From the NCBI RefSeq assembly GCF_000006565.2, contig NC_031474.1, forward strand, positions 4,505,011 through 4,541,629: a stretch of 36,619 nucleotides of DNA, written 5' to 3'. Of this stretch, positions 12,100 to 23,400 are shown piece after piece. The notes beneath the pieces were generated by a model. It did no database searches, was not told the DNA's origin, and was given only the letters and a program-made list of their open reading frames with translations. The DNA comes from Toxoplasma gondii ME49. Its lineage: Eukaryota > Apicomplexa > Conoidasida > Eucoccidiorida > Sarcocystidae. How positions within the stretch are numbered: the stretch's first letter is position 1; each line of letters begins with the position of its first letter. The translations under genes were made by a program, and so were the position numbers.

Positions 12100-13043
12100 C
12101 GCATACTTCCCCAGAAGGAACTGGTATGGGAGGATCTGGTCTTGCGTTATAGGCTGTAAGCAGATACGGAGCAAATCGGGAAACGGTAGATGAAACGGCG
12201 TGTTGGAGGTCGAACAGGAATCAGACGCGTGGTACGCGAGATAGGGAGCGGCAGATAATACGAGAGGATGGGAGCAGCACTGGTTCACTGCAGCATCGTT
12301 CCGTCGCTCCTTCTGCAAAGGGCCACTGGCGAATGGCCCGTGTGGTTGTCTCTGCGGGAGTGTTGTGCGGTCGTTCGGAGGTGCGGGGCCGTTGCACGTT
12401 GCTAGAAAACCACATGTGCAATCGTTTGGTCTAGCGGGGCGTGGTCGTTCCACTGCATGCACTTTGATGGTGATGGAATTTACCGTGACGGGCGCGACAC
12501 CGTCGACACAGTGGTTCATGCGTGGCTTGCAGGCGTCGTGCGGGTTGAGATCAGGCTGCATGGACCGCGTGAGTATAGGTATAGAGAAGCAGTTGCGAAA
12601 CACACGACGTTTTGCCGCTAGGGTTGCAACTACGTTTCTTCCGTTTCAGACGCTTACCCGTGTATTTGTGTCGTAGACTGAGCCACTCCGTTGTCGTGCT
12701 TGTGATCAGACGCTTCTAGTAGGTAGTCGGAATGCGGGATTCTTGACGGAATACTGGCCCATTGGGTGTAACAGTTTCCAAGACGTATGTCAGTTAGATT
12801 CCACCCGATCCTTCAGCGCCATATACTGTTACGCATCATGCTGAGTAGGGGTCCCGCGCCGGATGCGGCGGTCAGCACAGTTGGTGAAGTCTGGAGTCTG
12901 AAAGGAGCACGCCCAACCACATGCACTGCAGGCCTGGTTTCGAAATTCTGTAAAGGTCCGTCCTCATTTCAACACAGCTACACATGTCAGCTTGCCTTTC
13001 GCCAGCTATACCCAGTAGGCACCTGTCACGCATATTTCAATAC
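12100..13043 (+). repeat. 944-bp diverged satellite between the 792-bp repeats
   Basis: Holds a GGCTGTAAGCAGATAC motif near 12152, a degenerate cassette near 12647 (CAG, nine bases, then CGTGT) and an intact 9-nt cassette at 13003 (CAG, nine bases, GTAGGC). The longest frame is on the minus strand at 11860-12603 but crosses the edge of the upstream repeat and has no recognisable domain. Confidence 0.5.
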
Positions 13044-13835
13044 CCACGGTATTGACTTATGAAGGAGGATTGATGGCGCTGTGCTGTCTCGGCAGGGTGT
13101 CGTGAAGGGTCTCACAGGCTCGCGAATACTACAAGCCAAACACTTACATGAGACAGTGAACCTGTATATACATGGAACAGGACAACGACTTTAATAATCT
13201 GGAGGAAAAAAAGTGCAACTAAATGTCGTCTCGGGTACTCGCTGCGCGAGACGACAGAAAGGGCATAAGTTGCCTTGCCGCGTTCCGGTCCCATGGCGAA
13301 GCGAGTGAAACCGCGCGCTGGGATAACAATCGAGACATGGTGGTCCCCACGTCTGTGTCCGAATTACTCGTGATGTTCCTTTCTACACATCTGAGGATTC
13401 CCTTGGCGGCTCCAAGTGCTCTTTTCGCTTGTCGTTCCGGCCTTATGATGAGGTCGCGTAAAGGCCCGAGAGCCACTTGACGCTTCGTGTCCTGCGTGTT
13501 GTACGTGCATCAGGACTCATGTTGCTTCCATGGCGGGTTTGCTGTAGTATGTCGTACGCCCGAGTGCAGTGTGAATGTGCCACTCATTTGCGCGCCTAAA
13601 GGTGCATGCTACAGTGCCAAAGTCGACAGCGAGTCACATGGTGACAGGAGTGTCCTTTCGATTTCACGATCAGGAAGACAGAGAAGGCGTCCGGCTTTTC
13701 TGGAGAAATCGTGCCTCGGCTGTGTGCTGTTGTGCTGCGCGACAGCATTGCTTGCGGATTGCGGTGATGGTGTGGGATGGGTCGTCGGGGACTTGCCGGG
13801 TTTCTGGAGAGCACGGCTCTTGATGAACGGGAGAG
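13044..13835 (+). repeat. 792-bp direct repeat, copy 2
   Basis: Partner of 11308-12099, near-identical. It ends at GGGAGAG, after which copy 1 continues CGCATACTT and copy 2 continues TGCAATCTC. The hairpin is retained at 13225-13255. Confidence 0.95.
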
Positions 13836-14418
13836 TGCAATCTCCCGCAGACAGGGAGTGTATGGTGTGGTTAGGACGGGCGTCACCGGATGAACGGACT
13901 AATTGGAAGATGTGTGTTGGGACTGACGGAACAGATGTGCTAGAGCCAAGCCAGTAGTCAACAGCGCAGTAAATAGTATCCGAAATGCAACTGTTCTTTG
14001 GCGACTGGATCATGATGCTGACGGTGGTTGAGAGACGTTCGCCAGGACTGCGACGGTCACGGTGGATAGCGGCAGACCTAGAGGCCAACAGCAAACACCT
14101 TTTCTGTTTGACAGGCAATGGCAATAGGTCGTGTGGTAGTCTGTGTCGCAAAGACTTGCGGGTGTATTAATCAACGGGGCAGCTCACGGACACACAAAGG
14201 ACTGCGTAAGTTTTTGCGATGTAATAACGTAACACAACCACACAGTTCGTCTTCCGGCCGACGATCCGTAATCATACAGGAGGCAGCCCAGCTGAGCAAC
14301 TGGTTGGCGTGATGCCACCCAGTGGCTTATCTACGAAGCAGAGTCTTGCTCACCGCGCTGCAATACGTCGCCACCTGCACATTCACGAGGAGCTAACACG
14401 CGGCTTTCCGCTGCCGAC
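13836..14418 (+). repeat. Link between the 792-bp repeat and the 1168-bp tandem array
   Basis: No gene is recognised. By position it would carry the motif that precedes the 14503 cassette by about 535 bp; only a weak GCAGTAAATAG sequence is visible near 13966. Probably diverged satellite. Confidence 0.35.
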
Positions 14419-15586
14419 AACGCGTGGCTGGTTGGTCAGCCGTCCAGCGCTCGGCGGTCGGCCGCATTGTAGTCGCTACCGATTTTGCGTGTTCTGCATG
14501 TTCAGGAAGAGCCAGTGGGTAGTGATGAAGGGGGCCCGAAAGCGGCAGCAAGTGCCGATTGCTTAGGGATGTTTCCGAACGTGCTGGGAGCGGGACGTGG
14601 AATCGAGAGGCGTGGCCATGTGGCATGCAGTTGGACCGCATGGTGTGGGCTGGCAATCGGGCTGTGAATGAGTCGGAATAGGAACATCGTGACGGTCCAC
14701 TTAGTTTGTCGATTTGACAGCAGTACGGGATGGGTAACGGCCACGACTGTGGTCGCGATGCGTCAGGCGCGCTTTCATTTCACGTCTTGTGAGAGCGCCA
14801 CTACGGACGGTATCAGCCGAAGGAAGTACGCCTCCGTCCCGCGAGCTCCAGCGGTGGTGTTTAGAATGATCATTCGTTAGTCGAAGAGCATATCGTGTCA
14901 AGGGAAGGTTTTTTTTTTCGTCTTTGGCCGAGGCCCTCGGCAGCGGCTACACGTAGTGCCACGTGTCTACCGTCCGCTCTGAATGAAATGTCCATTGCGG
15001 TATGCTGTCGCTGCGTTGGTGGCCCAGGCGTTGCCCGCAGTGCACTGTGTTCTGCTGCCAGCTCCGGGGTCTCGATTCTCCAGGAAAGGTGTCAAGACGG
15101 CCGGGGGGGCTGCTCGAATTGGATTATCTGTGCAGCAAATGTGGTGGTGTGTGGAGCAGTCAACAGGCTGAATCCAGCTGGAGGACTATGGAGGAATGCA
15201 CTGAACAGATCGCTTACGATGAGTTACAGACTCAGGCGCGTCTTGTCTGAACAAGTAAAGGAATCATGGACGACACGGGAGGACGACGGAGTCTGTCCAT
15301 TGGTTTTGGTGAGGAGGGCAACGCCTCGGGGATTGTCCATGCAGTGGGACTGCGCGACTGTGTGAGGGGAGACAGGGGCACCGCGGTGGGAGGGGTTGAC
15401 CCTGGTGTTGCGGTTTACTGTGACCGGGGATATTCGCTCAGTAGCGAAGGCGACGGTCGCGACACCACCGTCATGAGATTGGTGGTGGTGTGGAGCCGTC
15501 TTTGGTGTGACGCGTGGATGGAGTGTTCGTCCATCGCAGGTCTTGGACTTGCATAGGTGGAAACCAGGCAGGACTTCGACGCTGGC
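14419..15586 (+). repeat. 1168-bp tandem repeat, unit 1
   Basis: Identical to unit 2 at a constant 1168-bp offset except for about six substitutions, for example near 14426, 14498, 14582 and 14640. It includes the splice-like cassette at 14503 (donor GTGGGT), a 10-T run at 14919-14928 and a block near 15290-15400 that resembles 25720-25840 and 31660-31770. The open frames, up to 156 codons at 14895-15365, are copied unchanged with the DNA. They show no conserved domain, and repeat age alone explains their identity. Confidence 0.95.
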
Positions 15587-16754
15587 AACGCGTGACTGGT
15601 TGGTCAGCCGTCCAGCGCTCGGCGGTCGGCCGCATTGTAGTCGCTACCGATTTTGCGTGTTCTGCGTGTTCAGGAAGAGCCAGTGGGTAGTGATGAAGGG
15701 GGCCCGAAAGCGGCAGCAAGTGCCGATTGCTTAGGGATGTTTCCGAACGTAGTGGGAGCGGGACGTGGAATCGAGAGGCGTGGCCATGTGGCATGCAGTT
15801 GGACCGCGTGGTGCGGGCTGGCAATCGGGCTGTGAATGAGTCGGAATAGGAACATCGTGACGGTCCACTTAGTTTGTCGATTTGACAGCAGTACGGGATG
15901 GGTAACGGCCACGACTGTGGTCGCGATGCGTCAGGCGCGCTTTCATTTCACGTCTTGTGAGAGCGCCACTACGGACGGTATCAGCCGAAGGAAGTACGCC
16001 TCCGTCCCGCGAGCTCCAGCGGTGGTGTTTAGAATGATCATTCGTTAGTCGAAGAGCATATCGTGTCAAGGGAAGGTTTTTTTTTTCGTCTTTGGCCGAG
16101 GCCCTCGGCAGCAGCTACACGTAGTGCCACGTGTCTACCGTCCGCTCTGAATGAAATGTCCATTGCGGTATGCTGTCGCTGCGTTGGTGGCCCAGGCGTT
16201 GCCCGCAGTGCACTGTGTTCTGCTGCCAGCTCCGGGGTCTCGATTCTCCAGGAAAGGTGTCAAGACGGCCGGGGGGGCTGCTCGAATTGGATTATCTGTG
16301 CAGCAAATGTGGTGGTGTGTGGAGCAGTCAACAGGCTGAATCCAGCTGGAGGACTATGGAGGAATGCACTGAACAGATCGCTTACGATGAGTTACAGACT
16401 CAGGCGCGTCTTGTCTGAACAAGTAAAGGAATCATGGACGACACGGGAGGACGACGGAGTCTGTCCATTGGTTTTGGTGAGGAGGGCAACGCCTCGGGGA
16501 TTGTCCATGCAGTGGGACTGCGCGACTGTGTGAGGGGAGACAGGGGCACCGCGGTGGGAGGGGTTGACCCTGGTGTTGCGGTTTACTGTGACCGGGGATA
16601 TTCGCTCAGTAGCGAAGGCGACGGTCGCGACACCACCGTCATGAGATTGGTGGTGGTGTGGAGCCGTCTTTGGTGTGACGCGTGGATGGAGTGTTCGTCC
16701 ATCGCAGGTCTTGGACTTGCATAGGTGGAAACCAGGCAGGACTTCGACGCTGGC
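15587..16754 (+). repeat. 1168-bp tandem repeat, unit 2
   Basis: Second full unit, with the cassette at 15671. A change of CGGCTAC to CAGCTAC near 16114 separates it from unit 1. Confidence 0.95.
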
Positions 16755-16963
16755 AACGCGTGACTGGTTGGTCAGCCGTCCAGCGCTCGGCGGTCGGCCG
16801 CATTGTAGTCGCTACCGATTTTGCGTGTTCTGCGTGTTCAGGAAGAGCCAGTGGGTAGTGATGAAGGGGGCCCGAAAGCGGCAGCAAGTGCCGATTGCTT
16901 AGGGATGTTTCCGAACGTAGTGGGAGCGGGACGTGGAATCGAGAGGCGTGGCCATGTGGCATG
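16755..16963 (+). repeat. 1168-bp tandem repeat, truncated unit 3
   Basis: About 209 bp match units 1 and 2, including the cassette at 16839. Identity stops after GTGGCATG, but the following bases remain a diverged relative (GAGTTGGGTCGCGGGAT versus CAGTTGGACCGCGTGGT). The edge is therefore an identity boundary inside homologous satellite and not a novel junction. Confidence 0.9.
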
Positions 16964-17214
16964 GAGTTGGGTCGCGGGATGTAGGCTCGGTATTGTCCAG
17001 TGGAGGGGTTTGTGTGCTGGTAGTCTACTGAGTTTGGCGGGTGGCCGGACGCGTGAAATGGCGTGTTGCGACAGCTGTCTTTAGTGTTTTTTTTCGTATC
17101 ACATGTGTTCCAATTCTGGCTACGGACTGTGTCAGGCACGACGAGTACGCAAGTGTCACTTTCTGTCCAGTTGTTATCTTTTGACGGTCGGATCGGTCAC
17201 CGGTTCAATATCGT
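16964..17214 (+). repeat. Diverged satellite continuation
   Basis: Begins as a diverged homologue of the 1168-bp unit. I see nothing gene-like. Confidence 0.4.
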
Positions 17215-17580
17215 AACTCGGACGCCATCTTGCATCTGACAGAGGACAGCGTCTGCCATACACCCAATGGCCCGTCTCAGCTATTCAAGTTGAAAGCAGC
17301 AATGCGACGTGTCTTGGCACGCCTGTTTTTAGAGGGCCATGCAAGGAGTCGTGTCCTCGCAGAGCCGTCGAGCAGTAGTGGTCCACATAGTGATCCCTTG
17401 TTACGCCCGCGTGCAGGGTGACCGTGGTTTCGCCGGTGGTGTGTGGCGCCATGTTCAAGGGGATTGCGTTGAAGAGACTGTCAGCCTGTGAGGTAATAGA
17501 AACGGTTGGTTATATCTCTTCTAGTTCAGACACGTTAGATGCGGCTGTGGAGTTCGGTGTGTTGGTATTGTATTATGTTT
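17215..17580 (+). repeat. ~370-bp satellite subfamily, copy 1 of 3
   Basis: Aligns by eye with 22140-22515 and 24300-24690. Landmarks in order are a CGGACG block, a TCCTCGCAGAGCCGTCGAGC block near 17352, a GTTGAAGAGACTGTCAGCCTGTG block near 17470, an ACACGTTAGATGCG block near 17529 and a TTCGGTGTGTTGGTATTGT ending. The length is close to the few-hundred-bp monomers typical of coccidian satellites. Confidence 0.65.
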
Positions 17581-18393
17581 GACAGACGTCATGACTGGCA
17601 GGCGGGAAGCAGGCGTGATCGCGGACCAGCTGCGTGAGGTCCAACTCTACTGCGTTTCGTGTTTGGCCCTCACTTACTTATTCAGCCTCCCGCAGTACGC
17701 GCGTGACAGGTTCAGTTTCCTTGAGGCGCTTCATCTGGCCGATGGAGTGCCGCAGGGACCTCATGCTGCGGGCTGTAATTGGTGGCTGCTCGAGAACCGA
17801 GAGAACCAGAATGCATGTTACTGTGTACCCGATAACCGAGCTGAGAACCCTAGCCTTCAGTTGTTTGGATACTCCTGTTTAAATGGCGCGAAAAGAGCCT
17901 TGTCCTCGAGGAATCATCGAACCACACTGGTCCAAACAACTGTATGTTAGTTTGCTATCAATATCTTTCTGTTTGTCGGCATCCTTTGTATGTGAAGCTG
18001 CCTTGTCCGTTTGTTGCGGTGCTGGCCACCTGGCAGGAGTTGCACTAGGGTAGGCATGTCTCGCTTACGGACGCGGGATCCCTATGCATGAGGAACCCTA
18101 GCGCGAGATCCGAGCATCTCTGGAAGGACGGCGGGGCTAGTTCACTTGTGTTAGGTGAACGTTGGATCTTGTTGTGAGATCTTTGTGTTTACCAAAATTG
18201 AGGTCGGAGGGATGCAGGGTCCCACACAGATGAGCGACAGACTTGCCTAACGACGACCCGCTGAATGAACCGCAACATCGCGTTTTGGCTCTGATGCCCA
18301 TCGCGGTCTTCATTAGCGGACGAGGGTACGCAGGCGTTACGACATGTTTAATGAACGTACTTAGACGAGTAAAGAAGAAACCGCAGCCACATC
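17581..18393 (+). repeat. Mostly uncharacterised stretch with one satellite block
   Basis: A CTTGTCCTCGAGGAATCATCG block near 17900 resembles the TCCTCGCAGAATCACCG block of other units. The remainder shows no clear homology by eye. A plus-strand frame at 17579-17950 (123 codons) has no recognisable domain. Confidence 0.35.
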
Positions 18394-19140
18394 GTGTGCG
18401 GCGTCGCATATCGTGTCAGGTCGAACGCGTCAATGGCGCGTATACGTGACGTCACTCAGCAGTCGCCCGAGTTGATAGCACGTGTGAAGGACCCTGATGT
18501 GCATGTTGGTATACCGCGACGAGAGGGGCCTCGTCCTTGCAGAATCACCGTGGTCACCACAGCATCATCTCAGTTTGCTGTTTGCTCTCCTCTCATCCCA
18601 GATCATTGTCTGCTCTTGCGGTGCGTTCGCCTCTCTTCGTGCGTTCGGGTGCCGCTCCTGTGTCGCTGTTGCACCGACGCGGCACGTGCTGCGTACAGTC
18701 TGTTTGTCGTGGTTTGCCATCGTGCACTCAGACATTTAATTGCCGCCAGGATGCAGTGTTCCTATTGTCGCGGGACGTCTCGACGCACGTCGATACACTG
18801 ACACGGGCGCCTTGGGCGTCCGTCTTAGACAGAAACGCAGAGGTGCCCGAATGCGCTGTTTAGCCGGAGTCTCGGGTGGCGTGTTTCCAGTGATGCCTTG
18901 GATGTTTCTCTCGGATCGCCTGCGGCGCGACGTCAGCCTTGCATATATCCTGGGCGGGACCAGGTTGTCCCTAGTCGTTTTGCACGTACACGCACATTTG
19001 CACATACGTCTCGTGGAGTATTCCAATACTCTGTGGCTGTTTTTCAGCATGCCCGCAGCGGCCCCGTATTGGCCAGAAGCGTACCTCTGGTATGTTGTTT
19101 ATAGCCGTGTGCGGCGTGTTCCTTATTTTACTTAGTGTGC
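18394..19140 (+). repeat. Satellite subfamily F, copy 1
   Basis: Strongly resembles 22790-23400. Shared blocks are CGCAGAATCACCG then CATCATCTCAGTTTGCTG (18560/22868), GTGCGTTCGGGTG, CGCCTGCGGCGC (18918/23152), TATCCTGGGC then GACCAGGTTGTCC, and CGTCTCGTGGAGTATTCC. More distant versions lie at 24880-25331 and inside the ~1.3-kb units from 26309. No reading frame is preserved between the two closest copies. Confidence 0.75.
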
Positions 19141-20507
19141 TTCTCGAATGGGCACGTCCATCCATACAGAAGTGAGCAAACAATCCTTCCCGGGACGTGA
19201 GGAGTGGAGAGTGATATCAGAGCACGAGAGCAGCTGTCCGCTACTTTTTGGCGGGAACGGCAATACCTCGTGGGACTGTGTGTGCGGCGGACCTGCGAAG
19301 GCGTATTGTGGGAAACAGTGTCATTGAGGTACGAAGGGTAAGCACGGTTCCCGTGTCAATTTCGAATTTGGCACCATGTGGTGTGGGTGGCCGGAGACAT
19401 TGTTACCAAAGTGACCGGAGCGGTGAAGTATGGAGACGACGAATGAGACTCGACTAGAGAACATATTCGAATATCACAAGCTGCAGGGTGCGGTGGAGTA
19501 TGGGGATATGGGTTTGAACAAAAGCGACTGGGTGAGCCTAGGGAGGCCCCACGCGGCAATTCGACGCCACAAAGGCGTGACTGATTTCTTTGGGTGGTGC
19601 ATGATGTCACTACAGTGTGACCCCTTCCGTTCCATGTTCCTTTGCCCGTTTCAGGCTGACCTGGTAAGTGGTCAGGGATCCCGAATGATGGCGACACGCG
19701 ACTGCACTTCTTGGTCGCTTTGAAAAACTGTTTGAGTAGACTTCGTTCCAGCCGGGCGGGCGATTTGTGAGGGTAGTTGGGCCGAGAAGGCATCGGCATC
19801 GGAGCCGGCTGCAGCGGATGTGGTGGGGACAGCATCGTCAGCCTTTGAGGGTTGCGAAGACAATCCGACGTGTAGTACGCACGAGGGACAGGAGGGCCGA
19901 AGAAGGATACTCTGCTTTAGCCACGCCTTCACCGCAGGTCGACTGACGTGCCTCCCCGACACTCATCAGCTGTTGGCTGTATGCGCTTCTTGCGTCAATT
20001 TCAGTAATGACGGTTAACTTATATTGATGGGCAACTGTAGCAATGACCTTTCACGGGTTGCATCGTGTGTATGGTCGAGGCTTCTGGCGACAGTAATACA
20101 GCAACGCGTGAGGTCTCGTATCCCCGTTTGAAGTCGAGAACACAAGGCTGAAACGCTGTACCAGGTTTGTTTTTATGGCGCAAATAGAGGAACGCCGTCA
20201 AGGCAGACCCATAGAGAAAGATTGTTCCTCACAACTGAGTTTGAATCTGCGCTTCATGTTCTGTTCTGCCAGAGACGTCTTTTCACTGTATGGTGCCTCA
20301 ACTGCGCCGCCTTCACGGTCGTAGCGACTGGACGCAGAATGACAGACGCGCCAGGAGGTCCGTGACCTCCGATATGTTCTAGCTGCATTAGGAGATGAGA
20401 TTCTTGTGCTGGTGTATCCTGTGACCCTTTGGCGTGAGATGCGTGTCGAGACGGCTCGCAAGATGAGAAGTGATATATAGCTCCTGCTGTTGCATATGAC
20501 TTCAATA
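19141..20507 (+). repeat. Diverged satellite stretch with one cassette
   Basis: A block near 19240-19320 (GGCGGGAACGGCAATACCTCGTGG) resembles 25750, 31690 and 15330. The splice-like cassette at 19652 has a canonical GTAAGT donor-like end. From about 19950 to 20507 I see no obvious homology and no gene. Confidence 0.45.
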
Positions 20508-20831
20508 GGCTTTGGATCTAGCACTGGTTTTATGGTCGCTCGCAGGGATATGGCGGATGCAGTTGAAGGCGGTGGAAGGGCGGCAGCTGTGTTGGCGGAG
20601 CAGTGGCATCAGCAACGCCTTCATTCTAGAACCCTGATTCCAAGTATACATTGAGGCGCATCACCGGTTTCTTCAGTTAGCCAAAGTACGCTTGGTATAT
20701 GCGGGTTGTCGCAGAGCGTTTTCGATCAGCGGGCGGGAGAAGTAGTCGATGTCGTGTGACGAATCTTGCTTTTGCGTCGTCGCCTTTGGGTGACGACATT
20801 CGAGGGCGCTTTCACAGATGACGCGTGTTTT
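20508..20831 (+). repeat. Long-range duplicated segment G, copy 1
   Basis: Matches 28495-28816. The first ~190 bp differ by only a few substitutions, and the last ~90 bp, next to the N gap, differ by clustered single-base indels and substitutions. Contains the 9-nt cassette at 20674 (donor GTACGC). Confidence 0.85.
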
Positions 20832-20851
20832 NNNNNNNNNNNNNNNNNNNN
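20832..20851. other. Assembly gap (20 N)
   Basis: A run of exactly 20 N, probably a placeholder length. It sits inside a repeat whose other copy continues into CTTCCGCGAGAAG at 28816. Confidence 0.95.
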
Positions 20852-21232
20852 GTGTTGAGAGAAGTCTAGTCGTCTTGAGACCAGCAGTTTGCTTGTGGTA
20901 TTTGTTGCTCCGGACAAAACCCTTGGGTCTTGAAGAATCCGAGGGATTCGTGTATCGCCTCGAGACCCGGTTCTTCACGTTGACGTTCACTGTTATTAGT
21001 GGCAATAACGCGAGCCGGGCTCCAACGGGTCCTCCCGAGGTGGACACGAGACAGCAAATGAGAACGTTGCATGTTGTCTCAGAATTGGCGCATTTGTTGA
21101 ATTGCGGGCGTACTCTGCAGGGAGTAGGCGGGTGTTGTCGGCCTTCTGAGAGTTTCTGAGGAGGTCCTGAGGGATAGGGGACACCGGGTCAAGGCAGCAG
21201 CAGGCCGTCACACTTGCGGAGGAAGAGCGATT
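20852..21232 (+). repeat. Diverged homologue of 28817-29583
   Basis: Alignable blocks include ACGTTGACGTT (20979/29280), CTGCAGGGAGTAGGCGGGTGTTG versus ATCGCAGGGAGTAAGCGTGTGTTG (21114/29415) and GAGGGAT..GGCAGCAGC just before the next near-identical tract. Identity is far lower than in either flank. Confidence 0.6.
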
Positions 21233-21534
21233 GCTCGTGGCATTGTGAATGTAGAGGCGCCACGGGGGTGCGTGAAGCAGCAGAGCAGTTATACGGAGTT
21301 GGCAACCGTTGCATTGGTTTTGCGGGTCAAACTATCTGGACCACGGATTTCAAATGTTGTGTCGGAGAAGCATGGTTTCCAGGGGAAGCGGCAGAGGTGT
21401 GGTGTGGGTGATTCTCTCCACTCGACGGAGTGTTATCAACGGCAGGTACTACGGAGAACAGGGGAGAGCGCGCTGCGGTGCAGTAGCGTAGGGAGGAGAG
21501 AGGCGGCACTCCGACGCGAGGAGGTGGCGACTGG
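21233..21534 (+). repeat. Long-range duplicated segment H, copy 1
   Basis: About 302 bp matching 29584-29885 at an offset of 8351 bp, with a two-base difference (GGAGAAGC/GGAATAGC). The last ~60 bp, from GCTGCGGTGCAG, are also the start of the 707-bp units. Short open frames around 21309-21491 are shared but have no recognisable domain. Confidence 0.9.
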
Positions 21535-22139
21535 TTGCCTGCAGGATCAGACGCCGCTGAATGAGTTCGCGGCTTGGTTCGCGTTGTGTATCTGTGTTTG
21601 CCTTGTGCTCAGGAGAAGCTTGTAGGCTATCAAGATTGATTTCTCGATGTTGGAGGCGAACTGATTTATTGGACCGTCTGAATTCTGTGTCCCATATATG
21701 GACGGTTTGTGGTAGCCTCGAGCAGTGTGGCGAGTTAAGACCAGTCTAACTGCGGAGGCGGGGCACTGAACGCGTATATAGTGTTGTCATACGCTGTGTG
21801 AGTAAGAGAAGTGGTAGAACGTTACCAGAGTTGCGTCCTCATAGGACATACAACATCACAGAGCAGACTCATCTCGTTACCTTGCCTAGAGAAACTCGGG
21901 CCCCCGCTGCACTCCTGTCTCCCTTAGTATCCCACGATGGTCTCTGTAGAGTCTGCAAGGGCAAGTAAAACCGCAACATGGTTGGCAGGGCCGCTAAACA
22001 TGTGGCAGCCCTGCCTAAAAGATGCTCCAGCACCACTACCGTACCAGTGGGGTTCGGGGCACCTTCATGGACGTCAGGAGCCAATAGTACGCAAGAACCA
22101 CGTCATGCGCAGTAAACAATTTAGACCGGTGGAGGGGCA
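21535..22139 (+). repeat. Diverged satellite with cassette
   Basis: Homologous but diverged relative to 29886-29990. The 9-nt cassette is at 21610 (donor GTAGGC). I see no gene in the remainder. Confidence 0.45.
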
Positions 22140-22515
22140 GCAGACACCACATCACATCCTGCGCCGCATATCATGCCTGATCGCGGACGTTGATGGCCGA
22201 TACCCACAACAATTCGCCTTAACTACTTAATTTGGGGTAGCAGAGCGACGAGATGTGGTACGCCTTTTTTAGAGCACGACAGGAGCCGGGCGCTCGGAGA
22301 ACCATCGAGTGGCAGTGGTTCACACATGTCCGCTGTGTTACACATATGCACCGAATGACGGGGGTGGGCTGGTGCACAGCCACCCTCATGGAGAACGTGT
22401 TGAGGAGGTTCTCAGCATGTGAGTCAACAGAAACGGCTGGTTGTATGGCGTATATTTCAAACACGTTGGATGCGTCTGAAGGGTTCGTTGTGTTGGTGTG
22501 GTATTCAATGTGAAG
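22140..22515 (+). repeat. ~370-bp satellite subfamily, copy 2 of 3
   Basis: Copy of the 17215-17580 subfamily. It carries the GCATATCATGCCTGATCGCGGACG block at 22167, an AGAACCATCGAGTGGCAGTGG block near 22298, GTTGAGGAGGTTCTCAGCATGTG near 22398 and ACACGTTGGATGCG near 22460. Confidence 0.65.
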
Positions 22516-22789
22516 GGTCGGAAGGACGGACAGTGGGGAACATCCATGACTGCATGTCGGGTCCTTCAGGTCCAGTTTCAGTCCATTTCGTTTTTATTCC
22601 ACCACTGTCGTCTTCAGGTTGTAGACGTAGGCACATGGTATGGTTGGATTCTTGGAGATGCTTCGGGTTGACCGAAAGCTGCATGGAAGTCCTGTCGTTT
22701 CGCCCCTTCGTGGATGACCGAGGAACTCCCCTGCAGCAATATGTGATTCCACTTAGCTCCCGTCCAAGTTGGCAGCATGCATGAAGGGA
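22516..22789 (+). repeat. Satellite link with cassette
   Basis: Contains the 9-nt cassette at 22615 after a pyrimidine-rich tract (donor GTAGGC). No gene is recognised. Confidence 0.45.
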
Positions 22790-23400
22790 CTTGGCGTGAT
22801 TGTTGGTATGTCGCGCAGACAGGGTCTTCGTCCTCGCAGAATCACCGTCACACAATGGTCGCCACAGCATCATCTCAGTTTGCTGTTTGCTCTCCTTTCG
22901 TCCCAGATCATTGTTTGCTCTTGTGGTGCGTTCACCTCTCCTCGTGCGTTCGGGTGTGGCTGCTGTGTCCCGTTTGCACCGGCGCAGCGCGTGCTGCTTG
23001 ATTTTGCTCGTGATCTCCCTCACCGTGTTCTCAGACGGGTGTTTCGTTGTGTCGCTCATAGATATGAAATCCCCGTGGACGAGGAACGATTTTCCTCGGC
23101 TCGAAGCATTTCGACATACTAATAGAAGCGCCTTAGACGTCTGTCTCGAGTCGCCTGCGGCGCAACGGCTGTCCTGCATTTATCCTGGGCAGGACCAGGT
23201 TGTCCTTAGTCGTTGCGCCTCTACCGCACATTTGCAAATACGTCTCGTGGAGTATTCCAAAATTCTGTGGCTGCCTTTCAGCAGGCCATAAGCGGCCTAG
23301 AAGTTGTTCATATCCTGTCTCTGGTATGATTTGTATTCCAGTGTGTCGCGAGTCCATCACACAGTATCCAGGTTGTTGTGAATTGATAGTCGGTTAATCA
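22790..23400 (+). repeat. Satellite subfamily F, copy 2
   Basis: Closest relative of 18394-19140; the blocks are named there. The spacing between shared blocks differs by small indels, so any reading frame is broken between the two copies. Confidence 0.75.

Noticed and set aside
11860..12603. 247-codon minus-strand open frame
   Set aside because: It spans the edge between a recent repeat and its flank. The second repeat copy has a different continuation, and there is no recognisable family.
14919..14928. Run of ten T as a terminator
   Set aside because: No hairpin or upstream gene; the run is simply part of the 1168-bp unit and recurs at the next copy.
14895..15365. 156-codon frame perfectly repeated at 16063-16533
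   Set aside because: Perfect repetition is explained by the very recent 1168-bp duplication, and silent versus replacement changes cannot be compared.
22505..23179. 224-codon minus-strand open frame
   Set aside because: Located across two satellite subfamilies; the related sequence at 18394-19140 does not preserve the frame.
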